Of a stretch of 35,164 nt of DNA, positions 17,943 to 25,448 are shown in pieces. The stretch covers positions 1-35,164 of the forward strand of contig JAFUGC010000002.1 in assembly GCA_017469565.1 (NCBI GenBank), read 5' to 3'. The first letter of the stretch is position 1; each line of letters begins with the position of its first letter. A model generated the notes under the pieces. It did not search any database, was not told the DNA's origin, and saw nothing but the letters and a program-made list of their open reading frames with translations. The translations under genes were made by a program, and so were the position numbers. Source of the stretch: Clostridia bacterium (lineage in GTDB: Bacteria; Bacillota; Clostridia; TANB77; UBA1234).

Positions 17943-18604
17943 TTGAAGTTCTCTTTTCCAGCTCCTAACTCAAAATGATATTTTACAATGCCTAAATCTA
18001 TTTTTGAGCAAGGACCAAGTTTTGCTTTTGCACTCACTTCATTTTGATTTTTTAATTCAAATACAAACTTTTGCTGATTAATAGCGGTTGGAGCATGAAG
18101 TGCATATTCAATTCCTTTTTTATACCACTCTGGCGATTCGTTTTCTGCTGTTTTAGAAACACTAGAAAAATCTTTCATTTTATGTGCAGAACCTTGATTT
18201 ACTCCATATCCTGTTGCAATAACAATGACTATCTTTTCGCTATCCTTTAATTCAAATGGCACCTCAGACTTTTTATAGGTTAGTGCTACCCAACAAGTGT
18301 TTAAGCCAAGCTCTTGAGCCTTTAATGCAATCTTCTCACCATAATATCCAGACACTTCCTCTAAATTTTTAAGGTCTTTGTCTCCAATAATACAAATATA
18401 ATTCTTGCAATTATGAAACTGACCATAATGCCCTTCTCCAAACGCTTTTTCTTCATTTAAAGCAAGTTTGATTTGGAGACCTGACTCTGCATTTGCCTCA
18501 TCTAGTGCTTTTTGAAGCTCCGTCAAAACCTCTCCTTCAATTTTCTGGTCTGTAAAACTTCTTACAGAATGCCTTGCCTTCACAATCCCTTCCATATTAC
18601 TCAT
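17933..18604 (-). CDS. Nitroreductase family protein (TM1586-like)
   Basis: This 223-residue flavoenzyme-type protein begins with ARHSVRSFTDQKI, the usual FMN-binding start of nitroreductases. It also has GYYGEKIALKAQELGLNTCWV and VIVIATGY. A second half-domain with GIEYALHAPTAINQQKFVFEL suggests the two-module TM1586 subgroup. The substrate is unknown; members reduce nitro compounds or quinones with NAD(P)H. The ATG at 18604 is preceded by a perfect AGGAGG at 7 bases, so upstream in-frame codons are excluded. It overlaps the L,D-transpeptidase-like gene by 10 bases. Confidence 0.9.
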   Translation of the reverse strand: MSNMEGIVKARHSVRSFTDQKIEGEVLTELQKALDEANAESGLQIKLALNEEKAFGEGHYGQFHNCKNYICIIGDKDLKNLEEVSGYYGEKIALKAQELGLNTCWVALTYKKSEVPFELKDSEKIVIVIATGYGVNQGSAHKMKDFSSVSKTAENESPEWYKKGIEYALHAPTAINQQKFVFELKNQNEVSAKAKLGPCSKIDLGIVKYHFELGAGKENFKWN

Positions 18605-18661
18605 TGCAAAACCTCCTAACGATTTTATTTTCATTTAAAATGAAACTTTTCTATTTAAAAT

Positions 18662-19420
18662 TTAATTTAGCTCTGCCGTGATTGCAATGGGACAATGGTC
18701 ACTACCTGTGACACTATCTAATATTTCTGGCTCCTTTATCTTATCAATGACAGATTCAGAGGCAATAAAATAATCAATCCTCCAACCAATATTTTTCTCT
18801 CTTGCCTTTCCCATATAGCTCCACCAAGTATATTTGTCCTTTAAATCTGGATAAGCATGCCTAAAGGTATCTACAAAACCAGCAGCTAGAAGGTCTGTAA
18901 ATTTTCCTCTTTCTTCATAAGTAAAACCGGCATTGCCAATATTTCCTTTGGCATTTTTGATATCAATTTCATTGTGAGCCACATTAAAATCTCCGCAGAC
19001 AACCACCGGCTTCTTTTCTTCTAGTTTTTTCAAATACGCCTTAAAATCATCTTCCCATACCATTCTGTAATCAAGTCTTGATAAATCCCTTTTGACATTT
19101 GGGACATATTGATTGACCAGATAAAAATCTTGAAATTCTAGCGTGACAATTCTTCCTTCATGGTCATGTTCCTCTATTCCCATACCATAAGTAACACTTA
19201 ATGGCTCTATTTTTGTGTATATCGCCGTACCAGAATACCCTTTCTTTTCCGCAGGATTAATGTAAAAGTAAAATCCCTCTGGATGAAATTCAATCTGTTC
19301 TGGCAAAGCCTTTACCTCTTGAAGGCAATAAATATCTGCATTTTCACTTTCAAAGAAATCCTCAAAGCCTTTTTTCAAAACTGCTCTAAACCCTGCTACA
19401 TTCCATGATACTATTTTCAT
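18662..19420 (-). CDS. Exodeoxyribonuclease III / AP endonuclease (ExoA type)
   Basis: This 252-residue EEP-fold nuclease shows all the family motifs: KIVSWNVAGFRA (Asn7), YCLQEVKA (catalytic Glu), NQYVPN, CGDFNVAHNEID (Asp/Asn) and the C-terminal GSDHCPI. It cleaves DNA at abasic sites in base-excision repair and has 3'-5' exonuclease activity. An in-frame ATG four codons upstream (19432) abuts the ribosome site AAAGGA with no spacer. The ATG at 19420 is 12 bases from it and matches the usual family start, so I use that one. Confidence 0.95.
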   Translation of the reverse strand: MKIVSWNVAGFRAVLKKGFEDFFESENADIYCLQEVKALPEQIEFHPEGFYFYINPAEKKGYSGTAIYTKIEPLSVTYGMGIEEHDHEGRIVTLEFQDFYLVNQYVPNVKRDLSRLDYRMVWEDDFKAYLKKLEEKKPVVVCGDFNVAHNEIDIKNAKGNIGNAGFTYEERGKFTDLLAAGFVDTFRHAYPDLKDKYTWWSYMGKAREKNIGWRIDYFIASESVIDKIKEPEILDSVTGSDHCPIAITAELN

Positions 19421-19453
19421 ACTAAATTTCATTCCTTTCTTCTTATGCTATTC

Positions 19454-20680
19454 TTATTGTATTGCACTTAACCTCTTCTCTACATCCATTTTGACATCAT
19501 CACTTTCAGGGCCTTTGATGGTATATTTATCATAGCCTCTTTTCACAAGCTCTTCATAAGCATTCCAAACCTCATCCGGAACCTCCATTGGAATTTGCCA
19601 ACCTCTTTCCGCATATACTTTCATCCTTTGAACGCTGGCAACCAAATCATTCACATATTCCATGCCCATCCTCTGATAGTAATCTTCTGCACGAATATTT
19701 TCAGAATGCATGATTACTTCATACTCTGGCATAATTTTTTGAAATGCCGCATAGGCTCTCTTTTCCGCTGATGATTTACAAACCACAATACAAGATTTCA
19801 TATTTAACTTTTCTTTTTCTATAAGTTCTTTGGTGAATCTAAAATTATCTCCTGTATTGGTAGACTTTTTTTCCAGATAGATAGCCTCCTTGGGAACTCC
19901 TAAATCCATTGCTATTTTTGCAAATTTTTCTGCTTCTGTTTCATTCCACATCTGGTATGTGATTTTGCCTAAACCACCCGAAAAGATGATTTTATCTGCA
20001 TAGCCATCTAAATACACTTGAGCGGCAACCTTTGCCACAGCGGTATCAGCGGTTCCAAGAGCAATAATGCAATCCGCATGCTTTAGTTTCTGATTCATCT
20101 TCATGTAATTCCATAACACTCTAATGTGTTTCATTTCCATGCGCTGCTCTCTTTGCCTTTGGGCTTCTTCCTCACTAAACACGCACCCACAATACTTTTG
20201 CATATATAGTCCCGCATCACGCGCCATTTGCTGGCCTTCTCTAAATCCAACTCGAAAATCAAAATAGACAAATTCAATCCCATACTCTTTTGCTAAGCCC
20301 TCACACACTTTGATAATCATTTCATGCTTTTGATAAGGACTTACCAGTAAAGTGGTGGTAAATGAGTCATATCCATTTTCTTTGGCATATTTTACTGTCT
20401 TTTCCAGCCTTGACTTGTAACAAAAATAACACCTTCCATCAATATTATCCGCCACATTTTGAACAAATTCTCTAAGTCCATAATCATCCTCTACAATCAG
20501 TGGAATATTCACCATTTTAGTGTACATTTTCAATGTTTCCAGCCTTTGTTTGTATTCTTCATAAGGATGAATATTGATGTTATACCAGTAACTTGTAATA
20601 TCCGTATACCCTTCTTCTCTTAATCTTTTGATAACATAAGTAGAGCATGGTGCACAACATGTATGCATTAATAGTTTCAT
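19454..20680 (-). CDS. queH: Fusion of epoxyqueuosine reductase QueH with a YdcF-like (DUF218) domain
   Basis: This is one 408-residue frame with two domains. Residues 1-180 are QueH, with CC at 8-9 and Cys12, Cys84 and Cys87 (DGRCYFC), SPYQKHE, and Cys164/Cys166 (YCGC), consistent with the metal and Fe-S ligands of this iron-sulfur enzyme. QueH reduces epoxyqueuosine in tRNA to queuosine. Residues 200-340 are a YdcF/SanA-type DUF218 domain with IIALGTADT, DKIIFSGGLGK, ETEAEKFAKIAMDLGVP and LEKKSTNTGDN. The two are joined by a short basic linker without a frame break. The ATG at 20680 follows AGGAAGGAAAGAAAA; an in-frame TTG at 20698 is ignored. The role of the fused domain is unknown. Confidence 0.9.
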   Translation of the reverse strand: MKLLMHTCCAPCSTYVIKRLREEGYTDITSYWYNINIHPYEEYKQRLETLKMYTKMVNIPLIVEDDYGLREFVQNVADNIDGRCYFCYKSRLEKTVKYAKENGYDSFTTTLLVSPYQKHEMIIKVCEGLAKEYGIEFVYFDFRVGFREGQQMARDAGLYMQKYCGCVFSEEEAQRQREQRMEMKHIRVLWNYMKMNQKLKHADCIIALGTADTAVAKVAAQVYLDGYADKIIFSGGLGKITYQMWNETEAEKFAKIAMDLGVPKEAIYLEKKSTNTGDNFRFTKELIEKEKLNMKSCIVVCKSSAEKRAYAAFQKIMPEYEVIMHSENIRAEDYYQRMGMEYVNDLVASVQRMKVYAERGWQIPMEVPDEVWNAYEELVKRGYDKYTIKGPESDDVKMDVEKRLSAIQ

Positions 20681-20721
20681 TTTTCTTTCCTTCCTCAAAT
20701 TAAACTTTTGATGAACATCTC

Positions 20722-21729
20722 CTACTCATCAAATGCCACTCCCATGTGCTGAAATGCATCTTTTGTTGCAGTTCTTCCACGAGGTGTCCTGTTTAAAAAA
20801 CCAATCTGCATCAAATAAGGTTCATAAACATCTTCAATGGTATTAACATCTTCCCCTATTGCTGCAGCCAATGTTTCAAGCCCCACAGGACCTCCTGCAA
20901 ACTTTTTGATAATAGTATCAAGCATCATTCTATCAATATTATCTAATCCTAATTTATCAATATCTAGACTATTTAATGCCTTATCCGCAATTTCATCTGT
21001 AATCACGCCATCTGCTTCCACTTGAGCAAAATCTCTCACTCTCTTTAACAGCCTATTGGCAATTCTAGGCGTGCCACGCGACCTTTTGGCAATCTCCTCA
21101 GCACCATTATCTGTAATATCTATTTTTAAGATTCCCGCAGAACGCTTTACAATGTATTTTAAATCTGGAATACTATATAGCTCAAGCCTATTAATAATGC
21201 CAAACCTGTCCCTTAAAGGCGAGGATATATTTCCCGCTTTTGTTGTTGCTCCTACCAACGTAAACTTAGGCAAATCAAGTCTAATAGAACGCGCACTCGG
21301 ACCTTTTCCAATGATAATATCAAGAGAAAAATCCTCCATGGCTGGATATAAAATCTCCTCAACACTTCTGTTAAGCCTATGAATCTCATCTATGAATAAT
21401 ACATCCCCCTGCGATAAATTTGTAAGCAGTGCTGCCAAATCTCCTGGTTTTTCTATAGCTGGGCCAGATGTAATCCTGATATTAGAATTCATCTCATTTG
21501 CGATAATATTGGAAAGTGTGGTTTTTCCAAGCCCTGGAGGACCATATAATAAGGTATGGTCAAGTGGCTCATTTCTCTTTTTGGCTGCTTCTATAAATAT
21601 TTTAAGGTTTTCTTTTACTTTATCTTGTCCAACATAGTCTGTAAGAACCCTAGGACGAAGTGTGTTTTCTATTTCATTATCTTCTTCTCCCAAACCTGGA
21701 CAAATAATTCTTTCTTCCCCTGACTCCAT
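20722..21729 (-). CDS. ruvB: Holliday junction branch migration helicase RuvB
   Basis: The 335-residue AAA+ ATPase has [18 protein letters not shown], Walker [11 protein letters not shown], Walker [10 protein letters not shown], sensor block LVGATTKAG and the C-terminal winged helix ending [10 protein letters not shown]. RuvB drives branch migration with RuvA. No ruvA or ruvC lies nearby in this window. I chose the ATG at 21729: GAGAGGA sits 9 bases before it. Earlier in-frame ATGs (21762, 21738) overlap the upstream gene or abut the ribosome site. The LemA-like gene ends 16 bases upstream. Confidence 0.97.
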   Translation of the reverse strand: MESGEERIICPGLGEEDNEIENTLRPRVLTDYVGQDKVKENLKIFIEAAKKRNEPLDHTLLYGPPGLGKTTLSNIIANEMNSNIRITSGPAIEKPGDLAALLTNLSQGDVLFIDEIHRLNRSVEEILYPAMEDFSLDIIIGKGPSARSIRLDLPKFTLVGATTKAGNISSPLRDRFGIINRLELYSIPDLKYIVKRSAGILKIDITDNGAEEIAKRSRGTPRIANRLLKRVRDFAQVEADGVITDEIADKALNSLDIDKLGLDNIDRMMLDTIIKKFAGGPVGLETLAAAIGEDVNTIEDVYEPYLMQIGFLNRTPRGRTATKDAFQHMGVAFDE

Positions 21730-21745
21730 ATTTTTCATTCCTCTC

Positions 21746-22231
21746 TTACTCTTTCTTTCCATATAAATCTAATGGTTTCATATGTAATATCTTCACAAAA
21801 ATCTTCGGATGTATGGTCAAACTCATATTATATGCTCTTACCGTTGCAGAATACCTTGTTCTAAGCAATTTCAATCTTTTTTCCAAATCGATAATTCTTC
21901 TAAAAAGTTCCTCTTGCACTTCATTTTTCTTCATTTTATTAATCTGCTCATATAATATCTTTAGTTTACGATGTAGTTCTAAATCAGCTCTAATAGCATC
22001 ATCATAAGATATTTTACTTTTACGGTTTCTCTCATTAATCAGCCTCAAAACACTCTCCGACAATTTTTTATCCTGAATATCTGGAAGTAATTTTAAAACT
22101 AATAAATCCCTTGATTCTAGTACTTTTCTTAATGATTTATAAACAATTGTCACATCAATAAAATCCTTTAAATAAAACCTATATATAAACACAAATAAGA
22201 ATATAATCAAAAAAATAATACTAAACGTCAT
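21746..22231 (-). CDS. LemA-like membrane-anchored protein
   Basis: This 161-residue protein has one N-terminal membrane anchor (about residues 3-19) and then a helical body. The C-terminal part, [20 protein letters not shown] followed by IHPKIF, resembles the end of LemA proteins (…RxxYNxxVxxYN…P…). Function in this family is unclear; the body should face away from the anchor as a helical bundle. It is the first gene of the ruvB operon, divergent from spoIIID, with an extended -10 about 60 bases upstream. Assignment to LemA is by pattern and may only be superfamily-level. Confidence 0.65.
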   Translation of the reverse strand: MTFSIIFLIIFLFVFIYRFYLKDFIDVTIVYKSLRKVLESRDLLVLKLLPDIQDKKLSESVLRLINERNRKSKISYDDAIRADLELHRKLKILYEQINKMKKNEVQEELFRRIIDLEKRLKLLRTRYSATVRAYNMSLTIHPKIFVKILHMKPLDLYGKKE

Positions 22232-22287
22232 TTTCTATTTCATTCCTAACTTTCCCCATCAAATTCTAATCCTATCATTCTGCTCAC

Positions 22288-22296
22288 ATTTTATCA
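22288..22296 (-). promoter_or_regulatory. Possible extended -10 promoter of the lemA-like/ruvB operon
   Basis: The minus strand reads TGATAAAAT, about 56 bases before the start codon. This TGN-TAAAAT has no convincing -35. The same TATGATAAAATG string occurs ahead of yebC. The remaining divergent spacer (22232-22400) holds the spoIIID regulatory region. Confidence 0.35.
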
Positions 22297-22316
22297 TAAA
22301 ACCATAATGATTCCTA

Positions 22317-22346
22317 TACAATTTTCAAAAAAGTTGTGCATGCATA
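22317..22346 (+). promoter_or_regulatory. Candidate sigma-E type promoter of spoIIID
   Basis: TACAATT (22317-22323) and CATGCATA (22339-22346) are separated by 15 bases. This partly matches the sporulation sigma-E pattern (KMATATT, 14-15 bases, CATACAMT). In Bacillus spoIIID is sigma-E transcribed; here this is inferred from an imperfect match. Confidence 0.3.
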
Positions 22347-22400
22347 ACACAAGCCTATGCTGAATAGAATTTACAAAGCGTATTTCAAAGGGGGTAGCAC

Positions 22401-22658
22401 ATGAAGAAAATGTACATGGAAGAGCGCGCAGTTGAGCTCGCACAATATATTATAGATTCTAAAGACACTGTACGAGGAGCTGCTAAAAAATTTGGAGTTT
22501 CCAAATCTACAGTACATAAAGATATTACGGAAAGACTAAGGAAAATAAACCTTTCACTCGCCATAGAGGCTAAAAAAGTACTAGATGAAAATAAAGCAGA
22601 AAGGCACATCAGAGGAGGTGAAGCAACCAGATTAAAATATACCACCAACAAATCCTAA
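22401..22658 (+). CDS. spoIIID: Sporulation transcriptional regulator SpoIIID
   Basis: The 85-residue protein is a clear SpoIIID: EERAVELAQYIIDSKDTVRGAA, then the helix-turn-helix AKKFGVSKSTVHKDITERL and a C-terminal ERHIRGGEATRLKY. SpoIIID is the mother-cell DNA-binding protein that switches gene expression between sigma-E and sigma-K stages. It is the only plus-strand gene in the window, convergent with rubrerythrin and divergent from the lemA-like gene. AAAGGGGGTAGCAC precedes the ATG. Its presence, with yabQ, shows that the organism belongs to an endospore-forming lineage. Confidence 0.97.
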   Translation: MKKMYMEERAVELAQYIIDSKDTVRGAAKKFGVSKSTVHKDITERLRKINLSLAIEAKKVLDENKAERHIRGGEATRLKYTTNKS

Positions 22659-22701
22659 AAGTTAACACTTTAGGGACGGAAGAAAACGTGTATACATCAA
22701 A

Positions 22702-22740
22702 AAGGAGCCAATCCAAGGGATGTCCCCGAACTGGCTCCTT
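22702..22740 (-). terminator. Terminator of rubrerythrin transcript
   Basis: Arms AAGGAGCCA (22702-22710) and TGGCTCCTT (22732-22740) pair perfectly, with a smaller GGGA/TCCC hairpin inside the loop. On the minus strand the stem runs into TTTTTGAT, so it terminates rbr. On the plus strand there is no T-run, but it may still stall read-through from spoIIID. Confidence 0.75.
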
Positions 22741-22750
22741 ATGATTCCTA

Positions 22751-23290
22751 TTAATAATTTTCTGCTTTGATTTCAAAATATGACTTTGGATGAGAACATA
22801 CTGGGCAAACCTCTGGTGCAGCTTGTCCAATGACAATATGTCCACAATTTCTGCATTTCCAAATTCTATCTCCATCTTTGCTAAATACAAGACCACCCTC
22901 AATATTTTCAATCAACTTTTGATATCTTGCTTCATGCTCTTTCTCAATCTTTCCAACTGCTCTAAATAAATAAGCAATTCTTGTGAAACCTTCTTCATCA
23001 GCTTCTTGAGCCATTCTTTCATACATATCTGTCCACTCATAGTTTTCTCCAGCTGCTGCTTCATGTAAGTTATCAAGAGTGGAAGGAATTTCTCCACCTT
23101 TTAATAATTTATACCACATTTTGGCATGTTCTTTTTCATTATCCGCTGTTTCTTGGAAAATAGCTGCAATTTGCTCATAACCATCTTTTTTTGCTTTACT
23201 TGCAAAATAAGTGTATTTGTTTCTAGCTTGTGATTCTCCTGCAAATGCATCCATCAAATTTTTCTCTGTTTTTGACCCTTTTAATTCCAT
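22751..23290 (-). CDS. rbr: Rubrerythrin
   Basis: This 179-residue protein has the standard rubrerythrin plan. A ferritin-like diiron four-helix domain (AFAGESQARNKYTYFA, ETADNEKEHA, FRAVGKIEKEHEARY) is followed by a C-terminal rubredoxin domain with two Cys-x2-Cys pairs (CRNCGH and CPVCSH). Rubrerythrin reduces hydrogen peroxide in anaerobes, taking electrons from NADH through rubredoxin. The ATG at 23290 has AGGAGG 8 bases upstream. It is transcribed alone, from a promoter overlapped by a palindrome (23326-23348), and ends at a terminator. PerR-type control is plausible. Confidence 0.97.
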   Translation of the reverse strand: MELKGSKTEKNLMDAFAGESQARNKYTYFASKAKKDGYEQIAAIFQETADNEKEHAKMWYKLLKGGEIPSTLDNLHEAAAGENYEWTDMYERMAQEADEEGFTRIAYLFRAVGKIEKEHEARYQKLIENIEGGLVFSKDGDRIWKCRNCGHIVIGQAAPEVCPVCSHPKSYFEIKAENY

Positions 23291-23325
23291 CAAAATAACC
23301 TCCTAATAATATAAATATATTTAAG

Positions 23326-23361
23326 ATAAAATGATTATATCATTTTATGATATTTTTTCAA
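23326..23361 (-). promoter_or_regulatory. rbr promoter with palindromic operator over the -10
   Basis: On the minus strand TTGAAA (23361-23356) and TATAAT (23339-23334) are 16 bases apart. The -10 sits in the middle of a perfect inverted repeat: arms ATAAAATGAT (23326-23335) and ATCATTTTAT (23339-23348) around TAT. Placement over the -10 is typical of a repressor site. A Fur/PerR-family protein is the natural candidate in front of a peroxide reductase gene, but the arms are not the Bacillus PerR box. Confidence 0.7.
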
Positions 23362-23379
23362 TAATATTTTATCTAAATA

Positions 23380-24096
23380 CTATTTTCCTTCTTGTCTTTT
23401 CTTTAGCTCACTTAAAACAAGCTCATATCCCTTTTCTTCATTCGTATATTGAACTTTTTTTGGCTTAAATCCACTCTGATTGCTCTTGGCAATATCCATT
23501 ACTAACTTTTCTAACAATTCTGGATTTCTTACGAGAATTGGCCCAGAAACATGCGTGCCATAGAAATTTTTATACTTGACTCCCTCGTAATCATTTTTTT
23601 CATTTTCTCCTACTCCAAAAGCAACACTAAAAAATGGATTCATGTTGTGATAGATTTTTGTTTGTTTATTTACAAAACCTACAACCGGATTCTTTAAATA
23701 CTGACTTTCATATATGATATCTGAAGTTGTTCTATCTTTATCTCTTCTAACTTCATAATCAAAAAGTTTCAGTGCTTCATTATTATCTATCTTATTGCCA
23801 AACATTTCAAAGGAGTTACCAGTACATAGTATGATACCATTATTCTCAATATATTCTTTTAAAGCATCTGATTTGTTTTTTAAATCTTCCAGCACAAAAT
23901 CTAAATTTCTTTCTGTACCACTCCCAATAAAAATAAAATCATAATCCTTAAAAACCACTTCGTCATGAATTGATTTTTTATCTAAAACAACATTTAAACC
24001 TTGATCTTCTAAGTGCTTTTTTAATATCACAATATTTCCATAATCACCATATAAATTCATTATATCATGATAAAGGTGTAACAATTTAACTGACAT
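23380..24096 (-). CDS. gatD: Lipid II isoglutaminyl synthase, glutaminase subunit GatD
   Basis: The 238-residue protein is a class I glutamine amidotransferase of the CobB/CobQ-like type. Cys91 sits in IILCTGNSFEMFG and His182 in FYGTHVSGPILVRNP, the expected catalytic pair. GatD releases ammonia from glutamine for MurT, which amidates the D-glutamate of lipid II peptide stems. The ATG at 24096 follows GGAGAGGAGAAAACA; the earlier ATG at 24117 directly abuts the murT stop and has no ribosome site. The pair is encoded murT then gatD, 21 bases apart. Confidence 0.95.
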   Translation of the reverse strand: MSVKLLHLYHDIMNLYGDYGNIVILKKHLEDQGLNVVLDKKSIHDEVVFKDYDFIFIGSGTERNLDFVLEDLKNKSDALKEYIENNGIILCTGNSFEMFGNKIDNNEALKLFDYEVRRDKDRTTSDIIYESQYLKNPVVGFVNKQTKIYHNMNPFFSVAFGVGENEKNDYEGVKYKNFYGTHVSGPILVRNPELLEKLVMDIAKSNQSGFKPKKVQYTNEEKGYELVLSELKKRQEGK

Positions 24097-24117
24097 TGTT
24101 TTCTCCTCTCCAATCAT

Positions 24118-25434
24118 CTATTTTGTGCGATTAATAAATTTCATTCTATCCGAGAAACATGTAATAACAAATATCTCCCCTTTGGAATGTTCTTTTATTT
24201 CTTCCATCATATCATCCAAGTTTTCTTTTCCAACAACCTTATCCATATCAATTCCGGCATATTCGAATCTAGTAATTAAATCATGAACATATTTACCAGC
24301 AAGAATTACTTTCTCCACACATGTTTGATTCAACAATTCAAAATCAATATCCCAAAGCCAAGATGTTTCACTAGTAAAATATTTTCTACTAACAGCATCC
24401 ACAATGATCACAACTGTACAAGGTCTATTCTCTCTCGTAACATACAGTAGTGATTGATTATATGATATTGAATTTTCATGTTTTGACGTAAGTAGCATTG
24501 CGTGCTTACTATTTATCTCAAAACTCTGAACGCGGTCATTTTTTATAATGTAATGATTCAGTGATTCTTCAATTTTAGCATCTTTCATTCCAAACAATCT
24601 GCATACAGCAAACGTTGCTAGTAAGTTATATGCCGTGTAAATATTTTTAAGGCTCATCATCAATTTGTATTTGTCATTAATAACCATTTCACCATTTTCA
24701 AGATTTAAAGCGGTTACGGAGTATTGTGGTTTCTTTCTCTCATGTCCACAGTTTTCGCACTTATATGAACCAATATGATTGAAGTGATAATAATCATATT
24801 TCAAACGATGCTTACAATTTGGGCAATACACACCATCATCATAGGCACTATCATTAACGTCTTTTGAAAATTTGTTTTTATCCATTCCAAAATATGTGAC
24901 ATTTGCTCTTTTATATCCGTACAATGATGAAAGAGGATCATCTGTGTTTAGGATGAGATGGATATCATCAGTAATTGCTTCCTTAATAATATCATAAATA
25001 AGTTCTGGATGACCATTTCTAGTCATTTGATCTCTATAAAGATTTGTCACTACTAGGTACTTGGGTGTAAAATATTTAAGTGTATGTCTTAGATATCTTT
25101 CATCACTTTCAATAACTAATACATCCTCTTTTACTTCACCCTTTAAATTACAAGCATTTAGTATCATTGTAGTCACGCCTTCTGTTTGATTGGAACCTTC
25201 TTTATTGCATCCAACATGATAACCATTGTTTTCCAATACACTACAAATCATCTCCACAGTTGATGTCTTTCCATTGCTACCCGTAACAACAATAATATCT
25301 CTTGGAAGATTAATCTTTTTTAATATATTTTTATCTAACTTTAATGCTATTTTTCCTGGAAGGCTACTTCCTTTTCCAATGATTTTACCAACCCAATATA
25401 ATAACTTACTCAAAATGATAACTAACGTTTTCAA
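24118..25434 (-). CDS. murT: Lipid II isoglutaminyl synthase, Mur-ligase subunit MurT
   Basis: This 438-residue Mur-ligase-like protein has P-loop GSNGKTST (52-59) and the Cys4 zinc ribbon that marks MurT (Cys204, Cys207, Cys226, Cys229). The C-terminal DUF1727-type domain includes VILAGKYVHDLITRFEYAGI. With GatD it converts D-isoglutamate of lipid II to D-isoglutamine, altering cross-linking and sensitivity to wall-acting agents. The start is TTG at 25434, with AGGAG 11 bases upstream. It begins 14 bases after the stop of an ADP-ribosyltransferase-like gene and has no promoter of its own that I can see. Confidence 0.95.
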   Translation of the reverse strand: MKTLVIILSKLLYWVGKIIGKGSSLPGKIALKLDKNILKKINLPRDIIVVTGSNGKTSTVEMICSVLENNGYHVGCNKEGSNQTEGVTTMILNACNLKGEVKEDVLVIESDERYLRHTLKYFTPKYLVVTNLYRDQMTRNGHPELIYDIIKEAITDDIHLILNTDDPLSSLYGYKRANVTYFGMDKNKFSKDVNDSAYDDGVYCPNCKHRLKYDYYHFNHIGSYKCENCGHERKKPQYSVTALNLENGEMVINDKYKLMMSLKNIYTAYNLLATFAVCRLFGMKDAKIEESLNHYIIKNDRVQSFEINSKHAMLLTSKHENSISYNQSLLYVTRENRPCTVVIIVDAVSRKYFTSETSWLWDIDFELLNQTCVEKVILAGKYVHDLITRFEYAGIDMDKVVGKENLDDMMEEIKEHSKGEIFVITCFSDRMKFINRTK

Positions 25435-25448
25435 TTTAAAAATATCTC

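Noticed and set aside
22661-22701. A separate terminator for spoIIID directly after its stop
   Set aside because: GTTAACAC and GTGTATAC pair only imperfectly and are far apart, with no T-run on the plus strand.
22385-22911. Minus-strand frames opposite spoIIID and across the rbr end
   Set aside because: They are antisense or out-of-frame shadows of spoIIID and rubrerythrin, and one crosses the terminator.
23326-23348. The rbr palindrome as a terminator for gatD
   Set aside because: The stem is nearly all A/T, no T-run follows it, and it coincides with a good promoter, so an operator is the better reading.
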